Origin: Saprospiraceae bacterium | Lineage (GTDB): Bacteria; Bacteroidota; Bacteroidia; Chitinophagales; Saprospiraceae | Assembly: GCA_029212405.1 (NCBI GenBank) | Contig: JARGNR010000011.1 | Location: forward strand, 1-64,000 | Reading direction: 5' to 3' | DNA length: 64,000 bases | Shown here: piece after piece, positions 8,103 through 17,592 of the stretch | Numbering within the stretch: position 1 is the stretch's first letter | Layout: each line of letters begins with the position of its first letter | Program-made: the position numbers and the translations under genes | The notes under the pieces: model-generated | What the model saw: the letters and a program-made list of their open reading frames with translations, nothing else | Database searches by the model: none | Told to the model about the DNA's origin: nothing

Positions 8103-9929
8103 ATGAAAAAATTTTTACCAACGCTTGCTTTCATTTTTACCCTTCAGCTTGTTTTTAGTCAGGCCTACACAGATTATTTAGGTGCTGGACATGCTCAAGA
8201 TTTTGTGGTGACCAGCAGTGATGCACAATCTGATGGATTGAATACTGTCAATGGAAATGGATTGGATTTGGATATTCTAGGGTCGTCCAGATTTCTGGCA
8301 CGTACAACTCTCGGATATACGATTGAAGACATTCAAGAACTGACTGAAATCAATTTACAAGATTGGATTGATGCTCAAATAGTTGTAGAACCTTCGTACA
8401 ATACGCTACCAACAATCGACATCATTTTTAAGTTGTATAATACATGCTTGGAAGAGTTGGGTCCAGAATGCTTGTTGCAATTTAACTTGAATACCAGCAT
8501 GTGGAGATATTCCTGGTGGAATAATGTGATGAATGGAGAAGACAGGCTGAGACAAAGAATTGCATTAGCGTTAAGTGAAATATTGGTTATTTCCGATAAG
8601 TCAATGCTAAACAGTTATCCTCATGGACTTTCTAATTATTATGACATCCTTATCCGAAATGCCTTTGGTAATTATAAAGATATATTAAGAGAGGTAACCC
8701 TGAATCCAAGTATGGGTTTTTATTTGAGTCATATCAATAACCCCAGATCATTTCCTTCTTTAAACATTCGACCTGATGAGAACTATGCGAGAGAAATCAT
8801 GCAACTGTTCAGTATTGGTTTATTTGAATTGAATAATGACGGTACCAGGAAATTAGATCCAGTGACTGGATTGTGGATACCGACCTATGACAATGATGAT
8901 ATCAAAGGACTGGCAAAAGTATTTACAGGTTTGAGTGGAAGTAAATGGGCAGATGATAATAATACATCCCCAGTTACATTTGGAAGAAGATTCTCCGCCT
9001 ATTCCTTATTGGATCCAATGAAAATGTATGAAGAATGGCACGAGCCCGGAGAGAAGCATATTGTGGGGGATTATACCATTCCATCAGGACAAACGGGCAT
9101 GCAAGATATAGATCAAGCGATAGATCATTTATTTAATCATCCTAATGTTGGTCCTTTTTTGGCCTACCGGTTGATTCAGCGGTTGGTAAAATCCAACCCT
9201 TCGCCGGAATACATTGATAGAGTGGCATCGGTTTTTAATAACAATGGTTCAGGTGTAAGAGGGGATATGGCAGCAATGATTCGTCAGATTTTTATGGATG
9301 AGGAAGCATTGGATTGTTATTGGTCAGAGGATGAAAAAAATGGAATGCTTCGTTCGCCAATTTTGCGCCTTACTCAGTTATTAACAGGACTGAAGGCAGA
9401 AACAGAGAATGGTACTTTTTGGAACTCAGGATTGAATTTTGAAGGATTAGCAGGCCAACATCCTTTAGGGTCACCTACAGTTTTCAATTTTTATGCTCCG
9501 GATTATGTTCCAGATGCAGAATTTGCCTACTTAGAAATGGTAGGTCCAGAATTTCAAATACTTAACTCGTCTACCTCTTCCAATTATGTCAATTATATGT
9601 TGATTGCATTGATGAGAGATTATATAAATACGACGTACGGAACTACTTTTGAGAATATTTTGAATGAATCTTTTGCCATTCCATATATTGAAGATAAAGA
9701 GGCCTATGAAGCCTACCTATCAGATCCTTTATGGATGGATTTAGCGTTTTCTCCTGAAGAATTGGTGGATTATTTAGACATTCTTTTAGCAAATGGACAA
9801 TTGAGTGAGGATACCAAATCCTCTATCGTAGAATCCATGAAACGAACAGATATTATTGATCCGATGAATAGCGCTTATTATGCAGCGTACATGATTATGA
9901 TTCATCCAGAATATGTCATCATGAAGTAA
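8103..9929 (+). CDS. DUF1800 family secreted protein
   Basis: A 608-residue protein of the DUF1800 family, whose biochemical function is unknown. An in-frame TTG lies 6 nt upstream, but the ATG at 8103 gives a clean Sec signal peptide (KKFLPTLAFIFTLQLVFSQ). Family hallmarks are the N-terminal RFLARTTLGYTIEDI and LQDWIDAQ, and the central ENYAREIMQLFSIGLFEL. DUF1800 genes are usually followed by DUF1501 genes, as here (40-nt gap), which suggests the two products act together at the cell surface or in the periplasm. No T9SS sorting domain is visible at its C terminus. Confidence 0.88.
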   Translation: MKKFLPTLAFIFTLQLVFSQAYTDYLGAGHAQDFVVTSSDAQSDGLNTVNGNGLDLDILGSSRFLARTTLGYTIEDIQELTEINLQDWIDAQIVVEPSYNTLPTIDIIFKLYNTCLEELGPECLLQFNLNTSMWRYSWWNNVMNGEDRLRQRIALALSEILVISDKSMLNSYPHGLSNYYDILIRNAFGNYKDILREVTLNPSMGFYLSHINNPRSFPSLNIRPDENYAREIMQLFSIGLFELNNDGTRKLDPVTGLWIPTYDNDDIKGLAKVFTGLSGSKWADDNNTSPVTFGRRFSAYSLLDPMKMYEEWHEPGEKHIVGDYTIPSGQTGMQDIDQAIDHLFNHPNVGPFLAYRLIQRLVKSNPSPEYIDRVASVFNNNGSGVRGDMAAMIRQIFMDEEALDCYWSEDEKNGMLRSPILRLTQLLTGLKAETENGTFWNSGLNFEGLAGQHPLGSPTVFNFYAPDYVPDAEFAYLEMVGPEFQILNSSTSSNYVNYMLIALMRDYINTTYGTTFENILNESFAIPYIEDKEAYEAYLSDPLWMDLAFSPEELVDYLDILLANGQLSEDTKSSIVESMKRTDIIDPMNSAYYAAYMIMIHPEYVIMK

Positions 9930-9969
9930 TCCATTCTATTCCATTATTAAACGAATAATAAAAAAGATC

Positions 9970-11364
9970 ATGTCAATACATAAACATTCAAGAAGACATT
10001 TTTTAGGAAGCCTACCTTGTCTCGCATTAGGAACTACCACTCTGTATTCATCATTGATAAATCTCAAGGCGATGAACTCAATTATGGGATCTACTAGTGT
10101 AGTAGGCGGAGATTATAAAGCTATTGTTTGCCTCTTATTAAGTGGAGGAAACGATTCTTATAATATGCTTATTCCTAGAGGAAATGCTGAATATGCCGAA
10201 TACGCAACGGTGAGATCCGATATGGCGATTCCACAAGAAGATATTATTCCTATCAATCCAGAGGTGACAGATGGAAGGGAATTTGGATTACATCCTTCAT
10301 TAACAGGTTTAAAAGACTTGTTTGAGCAAGGGAAAGCTGCATTTATTAGCAATGTGGGCACTTTAGTGGAGCCAACAACTAAAGAGGGAGTGCAAAGTGG
10401 TTTGTCAAATTTACCTCTTGGATTGCTTTCTCATTTAGATCAAGTGATGCACTGGCAGACCGCATTTCCTCAAGATCGTACCAATGAAGGATGGGGTGGA
10501 AAAATGGCAGATATTCTTAAAAGTATGAATGAAGATAATGGGGTTTCTATGAATATCTCATTAGCAGGAAATAATGTTTTCCAAAGAGGCAATACCGTGA
10601 CGGAATATGCTATTAACACAGATGGTGGTGTTGCCATTGCAGGATGGAACGAACAAGCACCATTTCTTCAAATGATGACCGAAGACATTACGGATATGAT
10701 GAACAAAGAATATGAAGATGTATTCATGGACTCATATAAAGGGGTCTTAAAAAGAAGTGTAGAAAGTAATGAAGTTTTTAATGATGCAATTGAAGGTGTA
10801 CCCGTATTAGGGACAGTATTTGGACCGTCACAGTTGGCACAACGAATGAGAATGATTGCACAAACCATTGCAGCCAGAGAAACACTCGGTACAAAACGAC
10901 AAATTTTCTTTGTGGATTTAGGTGGATTTGACAATCATGATGAGTTGATCAACTCCCATGCAGGACTCATGAGTATAGTGGATGATGCAATGACCTCTTT
11001 TTATTTAGCGACAGAAGAAATGGGAGTATCCGATTGTGTGACTACATTTACAATTTCTGACTTTGCTCGGACACTGACCTCCAATGGAAATGGAACAGAT
11101 CATGCATGGGGTGGAAATGCATTCGTAATGGGTGGAGCTGTTAAAGGTAAAAACATGTACGGAACTTATCCAATATTGAATTTGGGAAGTGATTTGGAGT
11201 TGGGTGGAGGTATATTGGTACCTACTACCAGTGCCGATGAATATTTTGCTGAGATTGCCTTATGGTTTGGTATCTCTCCGAATGATTTATCACAGATTTT
11301 GCCCAATATTGGTAATTTTTATGATGTGGCTTCGTCTGAGCGACCACTAGGATTTATGCTTTAA
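9970..11364 (+). CDS. DUF1501 family protein with Tat-type signal
   Basis: A 464-residue DUF1501 protein, related to the sulfatase/alkaline-phosphatase superfamily fold. The N terminus carries a twin-arginine-like signal, SRRHFLGSLPCLALG, at residues 7-21, suggesting folded export. Family motifs include CLLLSGGNDSYNMLIP, FFVDLGGFDNHDE and TISDFARTLTSNGNGTDHAWGG. These contain conserved Asp/His residues that resemble metal-binding positions in the superfamily. It follows the DUF1800 gene by 40 nt and precedes a T9SS cargo gene by 25 nt, so a three-gene operon is likely. The substrate is unknown. Confidence 0.9.
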   Translation: MSIHKHSRRHFLGSLPCLALGTTTLYSSLINLKAMNSIMGSTSVVGGDYKAIVCLLLSGGNDSYNMLIPRGNAEYAEYATVRSDMAIPQEDIIPINPEVTDGREFGLHPSLTGLKDLFEQGKAAFISNVGTLVEPTTKEGVQSGLSNLPLGLLSHLDQVMHWQTAFPQDRTNEGWGGKMADILKSMNEDNGVSMNISLAGNNVFQRGNTVTEYAINTDGGVAIAGWNEQAPFLQMMTEDITDMMNKEYEDVFMDSYKGVLKRSVESNEVFNDAIEGVPVLGTVFGPSQLAQRMRMIAQTIAARETLGTKRQIFFVDLGGFDNHDELINSHAGLMSIVDDAMTSFYLATEEMGVSDCVTTFTISDFARTLTSNGNGTDHAWGGNAFVMGGAVKGKNMYGTYPILNLGSDLELGGGILVPTTSADEYFAEIALWFGISPNDLSQILPNIGNFYDVASSERPLGFML

Positions 11365-11389
11365 TTTAAACCATTTCAAACAGACAATT

Positions 11390-12130
11390 ATGAAACAGAT
11401 ACTATATACATTATTGATTTTTACGTTCACAGCTTTTTCTTCGAACCCATTGCATGCTCAATGCTTTGACGATGGACACAGTCCTTTTCAAAATCAAGGG
11501 TGGTTATCTTGCAGTACGAATGTAGGACCTATACCTGAACGAGGAGATGCACATTGGATTTTGTATGATTTTGGACACTCTTACTCATTGGACTCGCTTC
11601 ATTTTTGGAATCATAATGTGTGGGGAGAAACAGGAATGGGAGCCAAAAGTGTGCTCATCGATTTTTCATTGGATAAAGAAAATTGGAAGACAGTAGGACC
11701 TATTAATATTGACAAAGCACCAGGTTCTTGGAAATACACAGGTGTAGATGGCCCTGTTTTAGACAATGTTTTTGCACGATATGCACTAATTACTGTGTTA
11801 TCTACTTGGGAAGATGGTGCATCTTGTGCAGGTTTAGGAGAAATCAAATTTGGTGTTAATGGAGTCGTAGATGTGGAAGATGTTGAGCCGGACGTGGAAT
11901 GGTCAATCTCGCCAAATCCAGCCATCGATCGAATCAATGTGCAAATGCCAGCGGATAGAGAAATAATCCAACTATCAGTGTACAATGCAGTGGGACAATT
12001 AATGGAAAACATTCAGATTCCTTCTAGCAATGAAATGATCGTTCCCATCCAAGACTACCGAGAAGGAATGTACTTCTTTACAATAACAACAGAGAAAAGC
12101 ATATTAACAAAATCGTTTATTAAAGGATAG
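11390..12130 (+). CDS. Secreted discoidin-like protein with T9SS sorting domain
   Basis: A 246-residue protein with a signal peptide ending near PLHAQ. Residues about 40-160 look like a galactose-binding (F5/8 type C, discoidin-like) beta-sandwich: WILYDFGHSYSLDSLHFWNH, then SVLIDFSLDKENWKTVG. Residues about 172-246 form a type A T9SS sorting domain (WSISPNPAIDRINVQMP, YNAVGQL, YREGMYFFTI, KSFIKG). It is likely exported to the surface or medium and may bind glycans. It is the last gene of the DUF1800/DUF1501 cluster. Confidence 0.85.
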   Translation: MKQILYTLLIFTFTAFSSNPLHAQCFDDGHSPFQNQGWLSCSTNVGPIPERGDAHWILYDFGHSYSLDSLHFWNHNVWGETGMGAKSVLIDFSLDKENWKTVGPINIDKAPGSWKYTGVDGPVLDNVFARYALITVLSTWEDGASCAGLGEIKFGVNGVVDVEDVEPDVEWSISPNPAIDRINVQMPADREIIQLSVYNAVGQLMENIQIPSSNEMIVPIQDYREGMYFFTITTEKSILTKSFIKG

Positions 12131-12202
12131 AAAAAGGGATAGTTGTAACTGTCAATTCAAATTTACTGGAAATATGCTCCTTCATATTGATAGATATTTA
12201 CA

Positions 12203-14170
12203 CTATTTTGAACTGAATAAAGTAATCCGTTCGACTTCTGACATACTGGAATTACTTGTAGTCATACTCATACCTTTAATGATACCTGAAGAAAAGTCAG
12301 CGTAATACTTGATGTTGACATTTTTTCCCTTTAATTCTACATAGGCGGTGTTGTCTTCATCAGAAGTAATGTAATATTTCAAAAAAGCTTTTTCTTTATT
12401 CAATCGGGCAGCAGGGTAATCCTTATTGGTAGATTCTGATATCGTATATCCAAAGATGTTTTCTAAGGTATAAAAGCTTCCCTGTCTCAAATATTTATTG
12501 TTTGCAAGGTTAATGTTCTGTACAGCAATTGCAAATTTGTCCACAGTTTTTACAGGCTGAATAGTAGTCATTGAAAGAATGTACTTTCGAGAGAAATTGA
12601 TTTTTTTATTAGTAGATCGTATGGTAGTGGTAAACTCCTTGGTTTCACTGTCATAGTCAATTCGAAAGCGGGTAGCATGTAAGATTTTTCCATCGGAAGC
12701 TCTAGTTCTCGATAATACTCCATTTAAGGGATAATTCTGATAGGGAATTCTTTTTATGGATAATTTTAGATCTTGGTCGGTGTCACTTTTTTTGAAGTTG
12801 TAATCGATTGGAAAACTTTTGGATTTAGATTTAAAGTCCACTCGTATTCTGTGTTCGACAGTGGAATTTTTTATATTCTTTTGTTTAAAGATCATTACTA
12901 CGGGCCATAATTTCCCCTTGTATTTTTCTCCCATTTCTTTAGGAATAAGCTGACCGAAATATTTATGTTTACTAGGGAGGATGTCTACATCATATGTAAG
13001 TTCAGTCAGTGTTTCACGATCAACTCGATTGACTAGTTTTGCATTCAGAGCATGTTTTTTATCTCCTGAATAATCTTTTAGTACTTCTTCTTTTGTTCTT
13101 CTATGATTAAAGTCCTTTGATTTAGTGTTTTCAGCTATTTTTTGTTTTGGGGTAGGGGTGTAGGTATAGGGTTTTTTGTTGTAATTCTTTGAGGTGTAGG
13201 TTCTATTATTATAAGTATAAGATTTGTTTCGCGATGAACTCGAATTGCTAGAACACTTGCCTATAAATATTATTAAACGTATAAATACGATGATAAAAAT
13301 TATGACTTGCCAGGCAGATGTTCCTGATTCTACCTTGTTGGCTGTTGTTCGCTGTTCCAAATAAGATTGGATTGCTTTGGCAATCTTTAAATTTCCTTCC
13401 GTATTGACTTCTTTTGCAGCAATTCGAGCTGCATTGCGAATGATACTCAAGGTATCACGGTTGTATTTGTAAAGACTTTTTTGCCTTTTCATTGATTCGT
13501 ATACAATAGCATTATTACACCAATTGCAATATTGTCGAGTTAATGCTTTAAAGGCATCGGGCAATTCTTCCAATACCGCATAAAATGAAGAGCTTACATA
13601 TTGACCAATATCTGATTTGAAATAGGTATTGCTATCATTTACGAAAGGATGTGAAAATTCTTCTTCCAAATATTCCAAATGATTTTTCACTTCAGCAAAT
13701 GTAGAAGAGTAGGCTTCGTCCATCAAAGAACCATTGAGTCGCTCTATAAAACGGTGGATGGTTTTGAGTTTGTGAGGAGCATAAACATTGGAATCTTGGA
13801 CCAGGGCCAAAATCATAGGTCTCAATTTATCAACAATTTGAGTTTCAACTCCTGGGCCATAAAATTCAAGATTTCTTATCTCTTGGATCGTTTCTTCATC
13901 TTTGAATAAGGCTGTATCTCCATCATTCAAAAAAGATAAAATAGAGGGGTTTCTGTTTATGAATTGATGCAGTGGAAGATTATGTTCCAACTCATCAAAT
14001 AATTCCAACAAACTATTTTTATCAAATTCTTCACCATTAATTTGTATGGTAGATTGATTGGTCAATTGAAATTCTAATAAAAATTCTTTTTTCAGATTTT
14101 TCAGATTTCCTCGCTCAATGCTTTTCAACTGATCGTCAGAAAATATGCGTAATGGATTTTTCGTATTCAT
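12203..14170 (-). CDS. Conserved membrane-anchored protein, function unknown
   Basis: A 655-residue protein without a signal peptide. Residues 1-280 are helical and hydrophilic, opening with NPLRIFSDDQLKSIERGNLK. A single membrane helix follows at about 287-305 (WQVIIFIIVFIRLIIFIG), then a Ser/Asn/Tyr/Thr-rich linker (about 306-345) and a beta-rich C-terminal domain. The topology suggests a cytoplasmic N-terminal domain and a periplasmic C-terminal domain. It lies 38 nt downstream of the GrpE-like gene and is probably co-transcribed with it, so a chaperone-linked role is possible. I do not recognise a characterised family. Confidence 0.7.
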   Translation of the reverse strand: MNTKNPLRIFSDDQLKSIERGNLKNLKKEFLLEFQLTNQSTIQINGEEFDKNSLLELFDELEHNLPLHQFINRNPSILSFLNDGDTALFKDEETIQEIRNLEFYGPGVETQIVDKLRPMILALVQDSNVYAPHKLKTIHRFIERLNGSLMDEAYSSTFAEVKNHLEYLEEEFSHPFVNDSNTYFKSDIGQYVSSSFYAVLEELPDAFKALTRQYCNWCNNAIVYESMKRQKSLYKYNRDTLSIIRNAARIAAKEVNTEGNLKIAKAIQSYLEQRTTANKVESGTSAWQVIIFIIVFIRLIIFIGKCSSNSSSSRNKSYTYNNRTYTSKNYNKKPYTYTPTPKQKIAENTKSKDFNHRRTKEEVLKDYSGDKKHALNAKLVNRVDRETLTELTYDVDILPSKHKYFGQLIPKEMGEKYKGKLWPVVMIFKQKNIKNSTVEHRIRVDFKSKSKSFPIDYNFKKSDTDQDLKLSIKRIPYQNYPLNGVLSRTRASDGKILHATRFRIDYDSETKEFTTTIRSTNKKINFSRKYILSMTTIQPVKTVDKFAIAVQNINLANNKYLRQGSFYTLENIFGYTISESTNKDYPAARLNKEKAFLKYYITSDEDNTAYVELKGKNVNIKYYADFSSGIIKGMSMTTSNSSMSEVERITLFSSK

Positions 14171-14208
14171 TGATAGACCTTAAAGTTTATTGTTCATGCA
14201 TCCAATAG

Positions 14209-14532
14209 TTATTTGCTCTCCACAATAACTACGCCTCGCTGAATAATTTGATTTGTATTTCCTTCTCTTAAGAAAACGATGGGTTTGATTACCTCTACAA
14301 TATGAAGATTATCTGTTTTGTCTCCTGCCACTGAGGCTTCACAGTCAATACGAGTCTCATCGTACGGTTCATCGATTGGGTTGTGTACGTGCAAGTCCAA
14401 TTCTTGAAATTGTTGTTTGATTCTGTTGAATCTTCGATCTAGTTTATGATTTTCTGGTAGTTCATTAATCTTATTTTCTATGGCGTGCAATTGGTTGATG
14501 ATATTGCAAAGTATGGATTGAGTTGGCTGCAT
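14209..14532 (-). CDS. Short GrpE-like protein (putative nucleotide exchange factor)
   Basis: A 107-residue protein. Residues about 10-50 form a helical, coiled-coil-like stretch. The C-terminal half follows the order of GrpE signatures: NPIDEPYDETRIDCEASV parallels the GrpE pattern ending GExFDPxxHEAV, then HIVEVIKPIVFL parallels GxVxEVxxxGYxL, and IIQRGVVIVE parallels the final beta strand. Canonical GrpE is about 180-200 residues, so the long N-terminal helix is largely missing. No dnaK or dnaJ is nearby. A dedicated exchange factor for an Hsp70-like protein is an inference; the family assignment is from pattern reading alone. Confidence 0.5.
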   Translation of the reverse strand: MQPTQSILCNIINQLHAIENKINELPENHKLDRRFNRIKQQFQELDLHVHNPIDEPYDETRIDCEASVAGDKTDNLHIVEVIKPIVFLREGNTNQIIQRGVVIVESK

Positions 14533-14708
14533 AAGTGTTCAAATAATTGTAATTCGTGATCAAAAAGTTCAAATTAGTATGATGCTATTGGCTTTATTTT
14601 AATGGGTGAAAGATAAGGAAATGGATGCAAGGCACAAAAATTAAAAGAACTGCGGCAATTTTTACGTTTAGATGAATCTATAGATTAGTATATTCATGTA
14701 ATATTAGA

Positions 14709-14716
14709 TAGATTTG
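14709..14716 (+). promoter_or_regulatory. Putative -7 element upstream of the M1 peptidase gene
   Basis: TAGATTTG matches TAnnTTTG exactly, 16 nt before the ATG at 14733. No TTG was found at the expected distance, so support is partial. Confidence 0.3.
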
Positions 14717-14732
14717 TTAGCCAAATTGATTG

Positions 14733-16628
14733 ATGTTGAAAAGCCTTGTATTTGTTATTGTTTGTACGATGAGTTGGTTTACCTCTTTAGCTCAATGTAA
14801 TACCGCTTATCCTCAAGACCAATCTCCAAAAATCGCCAGCTACAATATTGAAGCATATCTGGACCATGATGCAAAACGTGCTACGTGTCAACAAACCATA
14901 AGATGGAAAAACACATCTCCTGATACGATACGAGAATTGAGAATGTATATGTATATGAATGCATTCCAAGGCCTTCATACCACCTATTTGAAAGGGGGAG
15001 ACAGCAACATCTTTGGTCAAGATCTTTTGCAACGAACAGAAAAAGAGTGGGGCTTCATTACCATTAACTCTATGGAGGATGTGAATGGTAATTCATTGAG
15101 TCAACAATACGTACAGCCTAATGATCAAAATCCAGATGATGAATCTGTTGTCGAAATTGCGTTGAATCAACCCATCTACCCAGGAGAAACTCAGACATTT
15201 ACCCTTGATTTTGTGGTGAAATTGCCGAAGACAATTGTGCGTTCAGGTTTTGGAAAGGATGATTTTTTTCTTTTTGTGCATTGGTTTCCACAAATGGGAG
15301 TTTACGAACAGAATAAATCAGGAGAATGGGCATGGAACTGCCATCAATTTATGCGTGGGACAGAGTTTTTCGCTGATTTTGGAGATTATACAATAAAGAT
15401 CAATGCTTCAGATCATTTAGTCATCGGAGCATCTGGATGTAGAATTTCGGAAGAAAAAATAGACGGGCGTCAGATTATCGAATTTCAAGCGCATGATTTG
15501 ATTGATTTTGGATGGGTAGCCTATCCAACGTATGATGTGTATACCTCAACATTTATGGATGTTGATATTGAAATATTAATGCCTCCTGAACATTGTGCAT
15601 TTGCAGATCGATATTTGAAGGCAGTGGAGCATGGATTGGAATATTTAGGTAAAAATGTAGGGAAATATCCATATCCAAAAATCACAGTTGTGGACCCTCC
15701 TGTTCATACCCTTAATTCTGGGTTTATGGAATATCCAATGATGATTACTGGAGCTACTTTTTTTGGGATTCCCCAAAGTGTACGTTCTGTAGAATCACTC
15801 GTTATTCATGAATTTACGCACATGTATTTTATGGCCACTTTGGCTTCTAATGAAAAAGAGGAAGCGTGGTTGGATGAAGGCTTCGTAACCTATTATGAAG
15901 ATCGGATATTGGACCACTATTATGGGGATAAAAAATCGTTATTTAACGTGCTCGGTTTTACTTCTGGAAATGCAGAGAATTCTAGGTTGGAGTATACTGG
16001 ATTACCTGATCCTAGTGTTGGAGCAATTGCGCGACCTGGCTGGGAATTCAGAGGGTCTTATAAAGGGTTGATTTATGCAAAGACAGCAACCGTATTAAAA
16101 ACGTTGGAAGGTATCGTGACTAGACCTGTAATGGATGATATTATCCAGACGTATTTTGAGGCGTATAAATTCAAACACCCTAAAGAAGCTGATTTTCGTG
16201 GTATTGTCGATGAGGTATTAAAAAAATATGAGGTAGAATTGCCTTTTGATGTATCCATGTATTTTGATCAATGTCTTCATGGAACAGATATTTGTGATTT
16301 TGAAGTAGTCAGTATAAAAAATAATACACTTCATGTTCGACAAAATGGAGGATTGATTGTTCCTGTGGAGATTGAAATTGTATTTGAAGGAGGGAAAAAA
16401 GAGGTCGTGGTATGGGATGGAAAAGGAGCAGATAAAACCTATTCATTTAGTGAGGATACGAGCATTCACTCGGCTCATATTGACCCAGAACAAAAGATTT
16501 ATTTGGATTTAAATTTTATTAATAACTCTAAAACCAAGCATACAAATAGTAAACCACTGGTAAAATATGCTGCAAAAAGTCAAAATTGGATTCAAGTATT
16601 GGCACAGCTGGCAAGCTATTTAATGTAA
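14733..16628 (+). CDS. M1-family zinc aminopeptidase, secreted
   Basis: A 631-residue gluzincin metallopeptidase. A TTG lies 3 nt upstream, but the ATG at 14733 starts a Sec signal peptide ending near TSLAQ. The zinc site is HEFTH (residues 359-363) with Glu382 in EEAWLDEGF, the HExxH-X18-E spacing of the M1 family. GFMEYPMMI near residue 331 corresponds to the GxMEN exopeptidase motif in altered form. It probably trims peptides in the periplasm or at the surface. The downstream membrane protein gene begins 4 nt after the stop, so the two form an operon. Confidence 0.9.
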   Translation: MLKSLVFVIVCTMSWFTSLAQCNTAYPQDQSPKIASYNIEAYLDHDAKRATCQQTIRWKNTSPDTIRELRMYMYMNAFQGLHTTYLKGGDSNIFGQDLLQRTEKEWGFITINSMEDVNGNSLSQQYVQPNDQNPDDESVVEIALNQPIYPGETQTFTLDFVVKLPKTIVRSGFGKDDFFLFVHWFPQMGVYEQNKSGEWAWNCHQFMRGTEFFADFGDYTIKINASDHLVIGASGCRISEEKIDGRQIIEFQAHDLIDFGWVAYPTYDVYTSTFMDVDIEILMPPEHCAFADRYLKAVEHGLEYLGKNVGKYPYPKITVVDPPVHTLNSGFMEYPMMITGATFFGIPQSVRSVESLVIHEFTHMYFMATLASNEKEEAWLDEGFVTYYEDRILDHYYGDKKSLFNVLGFTSGNAENSRLEYTGLPDPSVGAIARPGWEFRGSYKGLIYAKTATVLKTLEGIVTRPVMDDIIQTYFEAYKFKHPKEADFRGIVDEVLKKYEVELPFDVSMYFDQCLHGTDICDFEVVSIKNNTLHVRQNGGLIVPVEIEIVFEGGKKEVVVWDGKGADKTYSFSEDTSIHSAHIDPEQKIYLDLNFINNSKTKHTNSKPLVKYAAKSQNWIQVLAQLASYLM

Positions 16629-16632
16629 GTCT

Positions 16633-17481
16633 ATGAGTAAGGTAGCACATGTGTTAAAAGAAACGATACTGCAATGGAAAGTGGTTTTTATTGTATATAT
16701 CTCTCAATTCTTTTTTGGGTTGATCTTGGCGTATAGCATGTATGCCGAAATGTATACGTCGTATGATGGATCGTTGGCTCTAGAGTACCTTGCTAAGGGA
16801 TTTGATCGCACCGTATTTATGGATATGGTGAATTCTCAAAATGAGATGTTTTCGAGCAGTAGAGGACTTGCTATAATCTTATTGATTGTCTATTGTTTTA
16901 TGAGTGTTTTATTGCAAGGGGGATGGTTGTATACGATACGAAAAAAAGAGTTCTCCATTAGATCATTTCTCCGAGGGGGTTGGAAGTATTATTTCCCTTT
17001 TTTAGGATTTGCGGGTATTTCTTTACTCCTTTTCCTGTTGTTTGGAGGGGGAGTAGGTTATCTATTTACATCTTGGGTAGGTGACCCTTTAATGACATTT
17101 TCTTCTGAAAAACCGTATGTCCTTTGGATAATATTTCTGGTTTGTTTGTATGCATTATGGACCATATTGGTATGGTCCTGGAGTGTCACTGCTAGGTTAC
17201 ATTATATAAATCAACCATCGTTTATTAAGGCGGTGAAATTGGGCTTTGATAAAGTCAAGCAAAACCTTGGGAAATACATAGCTATTGGTTGGTTAATCAT
17301 TGGGATTCATGTGTTTTTAATGTTTTTATATTACTGGATTATGGGAGATCGAGGAGCTTCGTCCTGGTATATAGTGGCGGTGGGCATCATCTTTCAACAA
17401 ACGATAGCATACAGTCGAGTGCTTCTAAGAGGTTTTTCTTACAGTTTAGTGGAAGACTTAAACCCAATACCTACAGAATAA
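16633..17481 (+). CDS. Multi-pass membrane protein, function unknown
   Basis: A 282-residue integral membrane protein with about six hydrophobic helices: near 18-36, 77-97, 115-140, 160-185, 218-240 and 245-262. Short charged loops separate the helices, and there is no signal peptide beyond the first helix. It starts 4 nt after the M1 peptidase stop, implying translation from one transcript. No transporter or enzyme motif is seen. Confidence 0.8.
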   Translation: MSKVAHVLKETILQWKVVFIVYISQFFFGLILAYSMYAEMYTSYDGSLALEYLAKGFDRTVFMDMVNSQNEMFSSSRGLAIILLIVYCFMSVLLQGGWLYTIRKKEFSIRSFLRGGWKYYFPFLGFAGISLLLFLLFGGGVGYLFTSWVGDPLMTFSSEKPYVLWIIFLVCLYALWTILVWSWSVTARLHYINQPSFIKAVKLGFDKVKQNLGKYIAIGWLIIGIHVFLMFLYYWIMGDRGASSWYIVAVGIIFQQTIAYSRVLLRGFSYSLVEDLNPIPTE

Positions 17482-17592
17482 TTTTTTAAATAATAGACAC
17501 ACCATTTTTTTTCTTTTGTACATCTTCTTTGTACGTCGCGACTGGAAATACATTTTTCACAACCAGAACAAACTGGTACAAATTTCCAGATT

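Noticed and set aside
7834-8121. A 95-residue minus-strand frame across the carB start and the DUF1800 start
   Set aside because: It overlaps the starts of two secure genes in another frame, covers an AT-rich divergent promoter region and has no conserved features.
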